64,000 bases of DNA, from the NCBI GenBank assembly GCA_946811185.2, contig OX328096.1, forward strand, positions 50,606,252 through 50,670,251, in the 5' to 3' direction. The notes under the pieces are model-generated. The model saw only the letters and a program-made list of their open reading frames with translations. It ran no database searches and was not told the DNA's origin. This stretch comes from Hippopus hippopus. Lineage: Eukaryota; Mollusca; Bivalvia; Cardiida; Cardiidae. Shown here piece by piece: positions 32,225 through 43,637 of this stretch. A program made the position numbers and the translations under genes. The stretch's first letter is position 1, and the number at the start of each line of letters is the position of its first letter.

Positions 32225-32530
32225 TCGAGGTCGGTAGCTCGGATGTTACCGGCAGGGTTGGTAACCAGGGAGTTCGTGTTGGAATACCCAGTCCGACTAA
32301 CCTTATTGCCAAGGATTAAAAATCCTCAGCTCGTCGAAGTTCTTTCCGAAGATTGATAAGTCATTGCGACAGGATTCAGTCCTCTCTGAGCTGATTATTG
32401 TTTCAACGATGGTTATGTGGGAAAGTAGCCAGTGGCTTAGGAACAATACTGTGCAAAGTGCTGGTAAAACAAAATCAGGAAATGCATGAACAGGTGCCTT
32501 GATATAACTGAAATAATGTTGAAAACGAGG
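32225..32530 (+). mobile_element. SINE-like repeat
   Basis: GGTCGGTAGCTCGGATGTTA resembles a tRNA A box; AGTAGCCAGTGGCTTAGGA and the tail GATATAACTGAAATAATGTT match the repeats at 5495 and 58192. Confidence 0.55.
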
Positions 32531-32699
32531 CACCTAAAATAAAATTGTTCTGGTTTTAAACCAGGCACCCAAGATAATGTCGAGGGGAGGAAGGGACAGG
32601 ATATGAAGTTTAAATGTGAGCAAAGGTCTAGAAAACGGTGACAAATACAGTATTTATTTCACTATTATCTGAAGTCTTTTGTCCCTTTTCAAAAAAACT

Positions 32700-32785
32700 T
32701 CTCTGCGTGGAATTCGAACCGGCGACTACCACCCCTTGTTTCATGCCCTTTGCGTCGCCGAATGAGCTATCGGGCCGGCCATACC
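32700..32785 (-). mobile_element. tRNA-like SINE head
   Basis: On the minus strand: CGATAGCTCATTCGGCGACG (A box) and CCGGTTCGAATTCCACG (B box). The acceptor stem does not pair well, so it is not called a functional tRNA. Confidence 0.45.
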
Positions 32786-32810
32786 TCGGATAAAAGAGTT
32801 AAAAGATTTG

Positions 32811-33283
32811 TTTACTCTACCAAAGGGCTAAATTTTGGACTCAACCAAACTGAATGCAAGTGCAGACGACAAATTAAATTTAGCTCAACAGATGATATCT
32901 GTCTCCTGTCTTTGATAAGATAGAAAACATTGTTCGAAAAAGAGAAAATTCTGGTTACCAGCATTTTCTCCTTTTCCCACAATGTTTTCAGAAACCCCCT
33001 TTTTTTGAGGTCGTTAATTTTGTTTGTTTGAATGGTGTTTTAGGCCTCTTTCAACATTATTTCAGTCATATCACGGCGACAGCTCACTTATTCATGTTTT
33101 CCTGGGTTCCACAAGTACTAGGCTAGGGCTCTGAAGTGTCTTGCCCAAGGATAATCCTGTGAAAAACCCAATGAAGCCAGTGAGGCTTGAACCCGGGCCT
33201 CCAGGTCACGAGTCCTTCACTTTACCACTGAGCCACACCGGATTGAGGTCGTTAAGACTCGGTATTGTGTGGTAAAGAGTTAA
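32811..33283 (+). mobile_element. TTAA-palindrome MITE split by a SINE
   Basis: It starts TTTACTCTACCAAAGGG and ends TGTGGTAAAGAGTTAA. The hairpin ATTCTGGTTACCAGCAT is intact; a SINE sits at 33018-33244 in its right arm. Confidence 0.85.
33018..33244 (-). mobile_element. tRNA-derived SINE with target-site duplication
   Basis: An 11-bp duplication GAGGTCGTTAA lies at 33007-33017 and 33245-33255. Minus strand: GTGGCTCAGTGGTAAAGTGA (A box), CCGGGTTCAAGCC (B box), then GGGCAAGACACTTCAGAGCC and CTGTCGCCGTGATATGACTG near the 3' end. Confidence 0.88.
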
Positions 33284-33483
33284 CCCATCACTGGACTGGA
33301 TTTAATAGGTCATGCTGCAAACTAATTATCCTATGGAGATATATCTGACGGACTGACACTGTCAGATGAGCTAGAAATCATTGTGGGGGGGATAGTAGCA
33401 ATTGCTTGTAATAAGCGCTTTTCCCCCCATGAAACGTTAAACATCCATACATAATGCAGGGGAAAAAGAATTTGGGTAGAGCG

Positions 33484-33690
33484 TTAACCCTTTACCAAAC
33501 AATTCCAAGTTCAAACGACATTGGGGAAGAGGGCATTTGAAAACTGTGGAAAAAGAAATCAGTATCTTTCCCTTTCCAACAATGTTTTCTGTCCTTCCAG
33601 AAAAGAAATTGGACTTTATGGGTCGAATTATTTTTTGTCATCTGCAGATGCTTTCAATCTGGAGAAGTCTAAAATCTTATTAGTTTAATA
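33484..33690 (-). mobile_element. TTAA-palindrome MITE copy
   Basis: TTAACCCTTTACCAAACAAT start; central palindrome largely lost; right end decayed. Confidence 0.65.
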
Positions 33691-34135
33691 CAATATTCTC
33701 CAAAAATAGACTGTAAAAATGCATGAATGTATATTTCATACAAAACCAGCGATTTTTTCTATCTTTTGTTCATGTGTAATTCTATATATAAATTCTTCTG
33801 AACTTCCTGATTTGCTTACTCTACGAATAATTATGAAACGGGTATTGCATGACGGGAAACATTACTTTTGTTCGGTCGTAGTCCCTCTATATTTGGCTGA
33901 GGCACATTTGGCATTCCAGGGGTAGTTAAGCTAGTTTACCCAGGTTTGTATTTTTGCCCTGTTACTTTTGTTAGGGCTTGAGCAATTGAAGGTATTTTCT
34001 CTCACAGCTCTGGAGCATTTTATTAGTGTTCAGTGTTCACGTAAAAAGTTTTATTTTACGTAAATAAGCAAATGCTGTGTTCATAAGTTTTACTGTCAAA
34101 TCACGGTGACAGAACATTTATCTATGTTTCCTACG
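33690..34135. other. no feature seen
   Basis: AT-rich non-coding sequence. Confidence 0.4.
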
Positions 34136-34138
34136 TAA

Positions 34139-34232
34139 TAAGCCTTTTCAGCGCCTGGAGCGAAGACAATGGGCTTTGGTGGCCGACATAGATTAAGATC
34201 AGACTGCACAGAACGTGCAGTCTGACTTTAGC
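34139..34232 (+). repeat. CAGACTG-core palindromic repeat
   Basis: AAGATCAGACTGCACAGAAC followed by GTGCAGTCTGACTTT forms a hairpin; the upstream CCTTTTCAGCGCC matches the copy at 41562. Confidence 0.6.
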
Positions 34233-34375
34233 TTATTCAAATTTATTTTATTCAATATAATTGCATATACAGGGTGTCCCAAAATATATGTCCCAGTTCA
34301 AAGTTCAACTTTCAACATAACCAGATGACTCTTCATAATATTGTAAAAACATCTGACGTTTAGTATTAATAGTAA

Positions 34376-36239
34376 ATTCTAACATGACACGTGAATTCAG
34401 CTCTATAAACACAGTGCAACGAAAGCGTGGTAAAATTAAGAAATAATCTTCTTTCTATCGTGGTTTATCGTTCAATAAACCACACTTGTGAGTTACGAGG
34501 CACAATAAATAATCCACGAGGGCGATAGCCCGAGTGGTTTATTCATTGCGCCTCATAACTCACAACTGTGGTTTATTTAAGAAATAATCTTCTTTCTATC
34601 GTGGTTTATCGTTCAATAAACCACAGTTGTGAGTTATGAGGCACAATAAATAATCCACGAGGGCGATAGCCCGAGTGGTTTATTCATTGCGCCTCATAAC
34701 TCACAATTGTGGTTTATTTAAGAAATAATCTTCTTTCTATCATGGTTCATCGTTCAATAAACCACAGTCGTGAGTTATAAGGCACAATAAATAATCCACG
34801 AGGGCGATAGCCCGAGTGGTTTATTCATTGGGCCTCATAACTCACAACGTGGTTTATTGAACGATAAACCACGATAGAAAGAAGATTATTTCGATTCTAA
34901 CATGACCAATTCTTTATGAAAGGAAAACAAGTTCATGCTTAGAGTAAAAACGCGGATGAAGATTATGTTCCATTGAATAACTCACTAACTTACTTTATAC
35001 AGAATGACGTCACTCTGCATGGAATGTCGCAGATTTTACCCCACTTTCCTTGCACTGTGTTTTTAGAGCCGAATTCGCGTGTCATGTTAGAATGAACGAT
35101 AAACCACGATAGAAAGAAGATTATTTCGATTCCAACATGACCAACTCTTAAAGGAAAACAAGTTCATACTTAGTGTTAAAACGCAGATGCAGATTATATT
35201 TCATTGAATAACGTACTTACTTACTTTATACAGAATGACGTCACTCTATATAGAGTGACGTCACTACATAGAATAACGTAGATTTTACCACGCTTTCGTT
35301 GCACTGTGTTTATAGAGCCGAATTCGCGTGTCATGTTAGAATGAACGATAAACCACGATAGAAAGAAGATTATTTCGATTCTAACATGACCAACTCTTAA
35401 TCAAAGGAAAACAAGTTCATACTTAGTGTAAAAACGCGGATGCAGATTATATTCCATTGAATAACGTACTTACTTACTTTATACAGAATGACGTCACTCT
35501 ATATAGAGTGACGTCACTACATAGAATAACGTAGATTTTACCACGCTTTCGTTGCACTGTGTTTATAGAGCCGAATTCGCGTGTCATGTTAGAATGAACG
35601 ATAAACCACGATAGAAAGAAGATTATTTCGATTCTAACATGACCAACTCTTAATCAAAGGAAAACAAGTTCATACTTAGTGTAAAAACGCGGATGCAGAT
35701 TATATTCCATTGAATAACGTACTTACTTACTTTATACAGAATGACGTCACTCTATATAGAGTGACGTCACTACATAGAATAACGTAGATTTTACCACGCT
35801 TTCGTTGCACTGTGTTTATAGAGCCGAATTCACGTGTCATGTTAGAATTAAGAAATAATCTTCTTTCTGTCGTGGTTTATCGTTCAATAAACCACAGTTG
35901 TGAGTTATGAGGCACAATAAATAATCCACGAGGGCGATAGCCCGAGTGGTTTATTCATTGCGCCTCATTACTCACAACGTGGTTTATTGAACAATAAACC
36001 ACGATAGAAAGAAGATTATTTCGATTCTAACATGACCAACTCTTAATCAAAGGAAAACAAGTTCATATTTAAAGTAAAATCGCGGGTGCAGATTATATTC
36101 CATTGAATAACTTACTTATTTTATACAGAATGACGTCACTCTATGTAGAATGACTTCACTGTACATAGAATAACGTAGATTTTACCACGCTTTCGTTGCA
36201 CTGTGTTTATAGAGCCGAATTCACGTGTCATGTTAGAAT
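34376..36239. repeat. nested palindrome array with about 250-bp units
   Basis: TTCTAACATGACACGTGAATTC at the left is inverted at the right end. Inside, GATAAACCACGATAGAAAGA and CGATAGCCCGAGTGGTTTAT recur many times on both strands. Direct units of about 250 bp begin near 35091, 35341 and 35594. The units are almost identical. Confidence 0.75.
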
Positions 36240-36489
36240 GGAATATAATCTGCATCCACGTTTTTACTTTAAGTATGAACTTGTTTTCCTTTGATTAAGA
36301 GTTGGTCACGTTAGAATCGAAATAATCTTCTTTCTATCGTGGTTTATCGTTCATTCTAACAATGAATAACCCACTCGGGCTAACTCCCTCGTGGATTATT
36401 TATTGTGCCTCATTGAACGATAAACCACAATAGAAAGAAGATTATTTTTTAATTTAAGGACTAATTTACCTTCATTCCATCCAAACTCA

Positions 36490-37090
36490 TGCTCTACATG
36501 TCGATCCCTTTACTGCCGTATGAGACTGGCATGGCGTCATTTGAAAATGTTAATGACGTTTTGGCAGGTGCCCTGTGTAATCTTCCGTATTTCTAAGTAA
36601 CAAATAGCAGTTCTGAGTTTAGTTAAACATGCTAGTTTATAATTATAATCATAAAAAATTCTTAAATGGGGCGAGTGAGCTGGCCATTCTACTTTGATCT
36701 TCAGTGTAATCAATTGGCTTCAAAAAGTATCGGTCAGAAAGCTAATAACTGCTCTACATGTATGGGGTGCTGCTTTATCTTTTTGAAATTTCAGGAAAAA
36801 ACTTATTTTTTAAAATATCGATGTAGTGATCAGAGGTGACAGTGACAGTTTCTCCGTTTTTCTGGAAGACATAAGGCCCAATGACTTACTTAAATCAACC
36901 TAAACCATGACTTTTTCGCTGTGCAGTGGTGTATGACAAGGTGTATAATTACAATTAAACCAGCATGTTTCACTGAACTCAGAACTGCTATTCGTAGGGA
37001 AATACGGAGGATTTTAGGGGGGCACCTACTAAAACATCATTATCAATTTTTAATGTAATGTCAGGCTCGTACGGCAGAAAATTGGACATA
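36490..37090. repeat. inverted repeat inside the composite element
   Basis: ATAGCAGTTCTGAGTTTAG (about 36606) is matched inverted by ACTGAACTCAGAACTGCTAT (about 36973); TGCCGTATGAG (about 36514) pairs with CTCGTACGGCA (about 37066). Confidence 0.65.
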
Positions 37091-37109
37091 CATTTTGGAA
37101 TACCCTGTA

Positions 37110-37580
37110 TTATATAAAGTACTAAAAGGCAATGTGAAAAGGAAGCTTTTAAAAAAGCTTATATCGTGGCTCTTCTTGGTACAGTCACGTGGTAAGAATA
37201 AACTCCAAAATTTTAAGCTGATAATGAAAACGTCAGATACGTCAGAGACTGACAGCAAAAACAAAGTACGAAGGATTGGACGTTTGTTAATTTTGCGTAA
37301 GGTGAAAAAAATGAAATCATCACATCCGCTTGTTAAGTCAGGCCTATAAGATAAAATATAAATTTCAGTGGATTGTATTTTCAGCCGTTGGAAGAAGTCC
37401 AATTTATCCGTGTGAACTTGGTGCTGAAAGAGTAATCATGATTAATTAGGGCTTCGGAATTGTGCCTTGTCGACACCAATATTATCGCTTCCACGACTTC
37501 TAAGTTTATCCGGAAATGATTCCCACTTCAGTAAATGGAATATCCACTAAAGAATTTTTAATTTGGCTACAATTTTTTTC
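37110..37580. other. no feature seen
   Basis: An 84-codon plus-strand frame (37095-37349) starts inside the TIR and is not convincing. Confidence 0.35.
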
Positions 37581-37584
37581 TCAG

Positions 37585-37729
37585 GTATGTGGGATCGTAT
37601 TCAAAAGAGCACGATGACGTCATATTTGATGTCATAAATGCAGATGGAAATATGACCAAACCAATCATTTTAATTCCAGAACTGCACCTATTTACTGAAT
37701 GTTACCGCACAGTTTTCAGAGAAATATAA
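37585..37729 (+). other. candidate terminal exon (weak)
   Basis: TTTTTTTCTCAG precedes an open 47 codons starting YVGSYSKEHDDVIFDVI and ending in TAA. No recognised domain. A TGACGTCA motif lies within it, a motif that is also common in the neighbouring repeat element. Confidence 0.2.
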
Positions 37730-37891
37730 TGTTTGTCGAGTACTTGTTAGTGTTCTCCAAAAGATAGAGCTAAGTACTCTGAATAGGCGCCTTTAACATA
37801 GTAGTATCAAATCAACTCAAAACTTCAATATTCAGACATTTATTCTTTCCCCCCGCGTTCGACTTTACAGAAGGCGGCTGCTTAGATAGCG

Positions 37892-38412
37892 TAGCCATTA
37901 TCTGTGAAAAAGAGTTTAATGCACAGGGATAAAACATTGACCCAGGTCAGCCTGTGCAGTTCGCGCAGGCTCACCTGAACCGAGGTTTTTTTTTTTTTTA
38001 TATTGGTCAAATCTCTGCATGTCAAAGGACCTGCCTACCTGATTCAGTCAGTTATAAAATGGGTTAATGGATCTACTATCATGTGATGACTTGCTGTATA
38101 ATTGGCCTGCAACACGCGAAAAGGGACATTCGGACATTTGCGTAAAGTGTCGTCTCGGATCAGCCTGCGCAGTCCGCGCAGGCTAATCCGAGACGGCACA
38201 TTACGACTACATTAGATTTTGTGCTACAGTAGACTAGCGCAAAACAGAAAATTACATAAAAACGGAAAGTGTTTCGGATTAGCCTGCGCGGACTGCGCAG
38301 GCTGATCCGAGACTACACTTTACGTAAATGTCCGAATGCCCCTTTTCGCGTGTTGCAGGCCATATCATGCATTGCGGAGATGCATAAAACCCCCTTTTGC
38401 CAGATAATGGCT
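37892..38412. mobile_element. MITE interrupted by another MITE
   Basis: TAGCCATTATCTGTG at the left and CCAGATAATGGCT at the right are imperfect TIRs. The element is related to 26741-26980 and is split at 38104. Confidence 0.65.
38104..38361. mobile_element. palindromic MITE nested in 37892-38412
   Basis: GGCCTGCAACACGCGAAAAG at the left is inverted at the right end (CTTTTCGCGTGTTGCAGGCC). Inner blocks CTCGGATCAGCCTGCGCAGT and GACTGCGCAGGCTGATCCGA are also inverted copies. Confidence 0.85.
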
Positions 38413-38437
38413 CATTTTAAATTAACACGAATAAAGA

Positions 38438-38630
38438 TTGACCCGTAACCAAACGACAGTATTTGAGACTTATCCAAATTGAAAGCAATTGCAAATAATC
38501 GATCAAATGTCGCTTAAAAGGCATAAAATATTGTGGGAAAGGAAGAAAATGCTGGTTACCAGCATTTTCCCCTTTTTCCACGATGTTTTTAAAAGTCTTC
38601 TTTCTTGGGACCGATAAAACTCGCTAGTAA
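38438..38630 (+). mobile_element. TTAA-palindrome MITE copy, ends decayed
   Basis: GTAACCAAACGACAGTATTT start and the hairpin ATGCTGGTTACCAGCAT. Confidence 0.75.
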
Positions 38631-38671
38631 CATGTCCACACATTTTGGCAATCAGACAAAAGAGTCGTTTG

Positions 38672-38770
38672 TCTTCACAGCCTATGGCGACTATATAGAT
38701 TTTGCAGACTTAGTGGATCAAGACCAGACTGCAGAGAAAGTTCAGTCTGATCTTTAATCTACAGTGTCTG
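38672..38770 (+). repeat. CAGACTG-core palindromic repeat
   Basis: GATCAAGACCAGACTGCAGA and AGTTCAGTCTGATCTTTAAT. Confidence 0.5.
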
Positions 38771-38995
38771 TAATCTAGCAATTACTAAAACCTGACCAAA
38801 AATTGCCCTTTAAATGCAGTGGAAATCTACTGTTAGACCTTGAAAAAATGCTCGATATTTTTGTTAGCAATAAGAAAGCTTAGCGCGATGTGAAATGGCC
38901 CGTTACGTTATTTTTTTTCTTATTGTTAAGATTATTTCAAGGATGGTAGTGTCTAGGTAGTAATAGGTTGATATATTCTTTAAATATAGTAATAT

Positions 38996-39218
38996 ACCCT
39001 TTAACCCCCGGAAAGCTTGTTTTAACAACCTTGATCTACAAAGCCTTTTCAAAACACCACGAGGAATGGAGTAAATGCTGGTAACAAGCATTTACTCCCT
39101 TTATTCAAATGTTTTAGGCTCTTATATAAGAAAAATTTCATTCTTTGAGAAAGATTAATTTTGTAGTCAGCATATTTCATTTTGAACAAATCTAAGGTTT
39201 TATCATCAAGTAGGGTTA
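38996..39218 (-). mobile_element. TTAA-palindrome MITE, diverged copy
   Basis: TACCCTTTAACCCCCGG start; ATGCTGGTAACAAGCAT centre; ATCAAGTAGGGTTAAA end. Confidence 0.65.
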
Positions 39219-39553
39219 AACAGCCGAGTAATTTGTGAACGATACACTCTTCCAAGCAGCAAGACCAGACTGTCAATTAGAATGAGGTCATCTAATGAAG
39301 TAAACATATCTTTATCGAAAAGAAAATATTGTGTCAAATGCAAAAGAAGCTCATAATTTTCTTTTCTAGCTTGTTCGGGCGATGCTCTTTTAGATAAGAC
39401 AAAATGTATCGCTGTTAGAAAAATTGGGACACTTACAAATACTCTTTTGTTTGAAACAATAAGAAATTCCACTTTACTGTTTGCATAGATTATTCACGCC
39501 GTTATGCAGAAGTTGTACATTCGAGCCCGCTTCCGGTGAGCGAGACATTATTA

Positions 39554-39698
39554 GTTGTACGGTCAGGTGGAGGGGGACTTGGAAACTTGTTCACGGCTGT
39601 GGTGAACCATGTCGCTTTGAGCCGAAGGCGAGGTGGCGACATTATTTGCCACAGTCGTGAACAAGTTTCCAAGTCCCCTGCCACCTGACCGTACAACG
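39554..39698. repeat. palindrome, 49-bp arms
   Basis: GTTGTACGGTCAGGTGG at 39554 is inverted as CCACCTGACCGTACAAC ending 39698. The arms also share TTGGAAACTTGTTCACG; loop about 47 bp. Confidence 0.8.
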
Positions 39699-39700
39699 AA

Positions 39701-40064
39701 TTTATTATACTGCAAAATTTTACCATTCTAACGTGTGTTAAGCAAAATTTCCCTGTTTTATAGTCTCAAAAATTGAGTACGCTGAAGAAACAGAATTTCC
39801 CCTCTGAGTGCCCAAGTTCAATGAAAACTGACGTCACTGGGAAGTGACGTCACTGAAACTTTGGTAAAACGTGCAGTTTGGTGCACAATCTTGATGATGT
39901 CACTGCAATAGACATTCGTCGTATTTTCATTTAAACATAGTGTAGTCATGTATACGGGGCTCCCGAAAGGGAAACTGCTTTGGGTTTTGCCAGTGTACAT
40001 GATATATATGTACGGGGCATATTATCCAATCAGATCGCGAGAAATTTCTTTGCAGTATAATAAA
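39701..40064. mobile_element. MITE-like element, 364 bp
   Basis: TTTATTATACTGCAAA at 39701 is inverted as TTTGCAGTATAATAAA ending 40064. A short direct repeat GTGACGTCACTG lies near 39845. Confidence 0.6.
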
Positions 40065-40194
40065 GTAATCTGTTGTTACAACGTCTTTCCGATGTACACA
40101 TGTACGTGCTCGCTTGCGTAAGTTCTATATTTATGGATGCATTTAAAGATAATTTGGCACAATTGTTCTCCTTTATTAGTAGAAGTGTCGTTTT

Positions 40195-40815
40195 TGTCAT
40201 TGATTCAATTGGTCAAAGGTAAAGGTCACCCTTAAAGGTCAAATGATAAAATTGTCACTCATAAAGCTTGTCCGAGCTACAAGTTCCACATAATCGATGG
40301 ATTTAAAAATCGTTTTACAGAAGTGTTTTCCTTTACCAGTAGAAGTGGCACTTGAATGATTTGTACAGTTAGGTCCAAGATCAAGGTGACACTGAAAGGT
40401 CAAATCATGAAATTGTCATAAATTCGACATTTTGGATGGATTTCAAAATAATTTGGCACAATCATTCTCCTTCGTGACTAGCTGGGCCATTAAGATATTT
40501 GACCGTATAGGTCCATGGTCAAGGTCAACCTTTAAGGTCAAACTAAAAAATTATCATAAATAGATCTTATCCTAGCCATAACTTCTACACATATGGATGG
40601 ATGTCAAAATGAATTAGTACAATTGTTTTCCTTTATGAGTAGATGAACCATTCCAAATACATGTTCAGGTAGGTCCAAGGTCAAGTTCACTTTTGATAGT
40701 CAAATGATAAAATTTTTGACCACTTTTCAACTTAATGAGTAGTAAGTGTCTCTCTGAATTATTCAGTCCAGTAGTTTCAAGGTCAAGGTCATACTTGAAG
40801 GTCATAAATTAAGCT
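40195..40815 (+). repeat. diverged tandem repeat with AAGGTCAAGGTCA motif
   Basis: GGTCAAAGGTAAAGGTCACC (about 40210), GGTCCAAGATCAAGGTGAC (40373), GGTCCATGGTCAAGGTCAA (40510), GGTCCAAGGTCAAGTTCAC (40672) and TTCAAGGTCAAGGTCATAC (40777) mark about five units. The same motif occurs near 31485. Confidence 0.65.
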
Positions 40816-41561
40816 TCTACTTGTTCATGAATAGGGAATTCTCCTATCCTCTTGCAAATTTGGAAATAAAGGGATCTGAAATAAGATCGAAGTGCATTGA
40901 GTGATTGGTTACTTTTTTTCAAGTGCAGCTTATGTGCTTTAAAAACTCCCCCATGGCGGGCTCGACATATTGACCCCGGGGCAATCTTTTGGTTTTTACG
41001 TTTTATACGTCTATACATTTTCATAGAAGCCATGTTATGGAAACATTTTTGGAAAAAGGAGCAATTATTGGTTGTTACAATCAGGTGCTCCCTGTTCCAT
41101 AATGCTTTTCCGTGACCGATTTAGAGACGACATTTTCCTTTCTGTAAAACGTTACTTGTACGAGATTTTAGTAGACCTATTCGAAAAAGCTAGCGCTATT
41201 TTGGATTTTGAAAAATTGCCCAAAATCAAATGCTCTCCAGTCATCTAACAGATCACCTCAATCCGCGTATGATAAAGTTATTTTTGTGACAGTAAATAAA
41301 GTTTGAGGGTTCATTCTACGGTGGGAATGGGGCGCGCAACACCCTTTCCCCTTAATCCTTATGGAAGGGGGAGTCTTGTCATCTTTCGACATATTTTGTT
41401 CATTATAATTACCCTTCTCGCACTTGAGAATACAAATGAGCTGGATTTTTCCTGGTACGGTAGAAAATGATGCGCGAAATGAGAGATTGCTTGTCGCAGA
41501 TCTTCCTACGCCTTTGTGAGTTTTTGTTCACCCCATATACGGACTAGAAAAATGTCCACCT

Positions 41562-41668
41562 AACCCTTTTAGCGCCAACAGTGTCTTTTCAGGGCGACAT
41601 AGATCAAGACCAGACCGCACAGAACCGTCAGTCTGATATAAGATCTATACCGTCCGCTTATTTAGTTA
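41562..41668 (+). repeat. CAGACTG-core palindromic repeat
   Basis: CTAACCCTTTTAGCGCC, GACATAGATCAAGACCAGAC and AGTCTGATATAAGATCTATA; relates to the TTAA-ended element at 59669. Confidence 0.5.
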
Positions 41669-41753
41669 AGCCTATCTTTCTGAGTGTCAGTGCGTTGTAT
41701 TTTAGCTGTCGAAGGGAACGAGGTTACATACAATGTATCTGGCGATGTCAGAC

Positions 41754-41988
41754 TTAACTCTCTACCAGCGACGACATTTTCGACTAATACGAATTTGAAG
41801 CATGTACGAATGAGAAATTAGATGTGACTTAAATGATGGGATTTGTCATTTCAGGGTAGAAAGTATTGTGGGAAGAGAAGAAAATGCTGGCTTCCAGGAT
41901 TTTCTTTTTTTTTTTTTTCTTACAATGTTTTTGGAATAATTCTTCCTCGAGGTCGTTTAAACACGGGATTGTTTGGGAAAAGACTTAA
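41754..41988 (+). mobile_element. TTAA-palindrome MITE copy
   Basis: TTAACTCTCTACCAGCGAC to TTGGGAAAAGACTTAA. The right arm has become a T run. Confidence 0.75.
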
Positions 41989-42239
41989 AGAAAAATACGA
42001 TGGGAGGTATGATAAAAATCTCGGCGAACATACAAACGAACGAATCAGTTCGTAGAATTACATTGTATTGTACGTGGGTTCGGTTACACGCATTAATATG
42101 TGTGCACAATTACACGTCGTTTCACGTCGCGAAGACAAAATTTGATTGGAACAGGAAGTGAATACACTCAGACACAAATATACATAAGATAATAATAAAT
42201 TTGTTAGCTAGTATTTGTTCTTGGGTTGGAGAATATTTT

Positions 42240-42422
42240 AGAGAACAGTTTATGCGCTTGTTTATTCTGTACCGAATAATTCTGTGAAGCAATCTGTTGA
42301 AAAAAAAATGTGGCAATAGTTGAAAATGTTGGTAACCAGCATTTGTGTTTCTCCCAGCGTGTATTTTATCCTTTCAGAAACAAATCCAATCATTTGAGTC
42401 ACATAATGAAAATGATTTTTAG
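42240..42422 (-). mobile_element. TTAA-palindrome MITE, partial
   Basis: AATGTTGGTAACCAGCATTT and CCTTTCAGAAACAAATCC; no clear ends. Confidence 0.5.
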
Positions 42423-42646
42423 CCTTTCACCGCATGACAAAATATCAGATTCTTCTGCATTGAAAACATCTGTAGACGACAAATTAATGCAGCTCAAGTC
42501 AATGGCTTTGTCTGTGAAATGGTAGAAAACAATTCTGGGAAAGGAGAAAATGCTGGTAAACAGCATTTTCTCCTTTTCCAACAATGTTTTGAAAAGCCTC
42601 CTTTTTTAGGATCGTTAAATCAGAAGATTATTCGGCAAAGTGTTAA
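42418..42646 (+). mobile_element. TTAA-palindrome MITE copy
   Basis: TTAGCCTTTCACCGCATGAC to CGGCAAAGTGTTAA; hairpin ATGCTGGTAAACAGCAT with matching arms. Confidence 0.8.
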
Positions 42647-42739
42647 TTTAGACAGGTCAAAAGTTTTATCGCCGGATAAAAATGCCTGGCATTTAATCGT
42701 GTTATTTTAATGAAAGAGGGTTTACCACATCTTTTAAAG

Positions 42740-42775
42740 ATAGACGAACCGAAAATGGCTGGACGCACAAGGCGG
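42740..42775 (+). other. candidate exon (weak), 12 codons, phase 0/0
   Basis: TCTTTTAAAG precedes and GTAAGA follows; reads IDEPKMAGRTRR. Too short to identify. Confidence 0.18.
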
Positions 42776-42989
42776 GTAAGAACAATTTCTGTTTTAGCTC
42801 ACTTGACACGTAGAGCTCCTCCAAAGGTTAGAAGCCTTTTGGTTATGGACCGGCGACCATCGCCAACCTCTGTCGCAACTCATTTTTGCAAAAAAAAATA
42901 ACCGCAAGGAATATTTGGCAAATTTCAATTCACCTGTGCAGATATGGGTCTCTGACTTGTTTTCAAGCGAATTTTAGTTGCTTCCTTTA

Positions 42990-43630
42990 TAGATAAACTA
43001 GATTCGAAAAGATGAAAACGCTAAAAGACCTACATGTAATGTAAGGTGGGTCAAAAAACTACCTTAAGGTAGCTTTTTGCGTGTATTAGAGGAACAAAAA
43101 GAATGACATCGATGGATGTCGCAAAAATAAAATGACGAAATATTACAAGACATGGGAATGAAAACGACGATAAAATTGTTTCCTCATTCGTTGGGGGTTT
43201 GCCTCACCTCCGGTGCAAAACGCCCTTTATGGTGGGGCAAAAAGCATAAAAGGGGCGTTTTGCCCCACTTTTCCCAAAATATAACCTGGACAAAATGAAG
43301 TAAGACCAAACAAGACTTTGTCAATTCACAAACAAAACAAAACTTTAATAAAAACACATCTAGACAAAGGCACAGAAAGATGTGTTTGAGAAACACTTTG
43401 CTCCCAAATGGTGGCCAATCATAAATGTGCGGCAAAACATGATTAAGAGGTTTAAATATTGCCTTCAATCATTTGAATTAAAGAGACACTAATCCAGATT
43501 TCATTTCGAAAGCTTTTTAGAAAATCCTGACAAAGATAACTTTTAAATTACAGTACAAATAGAAATCCGTGCAGAAAATACAAGGAATCACTGAGGTTTT
43601 AAATAGTATTGTTACAGATATGTTTCCTAT
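42990..43630. other. no gene seen; GCGTTTTGCCCC motif
   Basis: GGTGGGGCAAAAAGC and GGGGCGTTTTGCCCCAC near 43230-43265; see the similar motifs near 47280 and 47640. Confidence 0.4.
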
Positions 43631-43637
43631 TGTGTTA

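Larger units (their letters stand above)
34270..37107. mobile_element. TA-flanked composite palindromic DNA element, 2.8 kb
   Basis: The ends CAGGGTGTCCCAAAATATAT and the inverse of ATACATTTTGGAATACCCTG are TIRs of the CAGGGTGTCCCAAAA type known from Tc1/mariner-like elements; TA flanks both sides (34268-34269, 37108-37109). The interior is a stack of inverted and direct repeats with no transposase seen. Confidence 0.65.

Noticed and set aside
37095..37349. 84-codon plus-strand open frame
   Set aside because: Its start lies in the TIR of the 34270-37107 element, and the Lys-rich peptide shows no domain; the opposite strand is also open.
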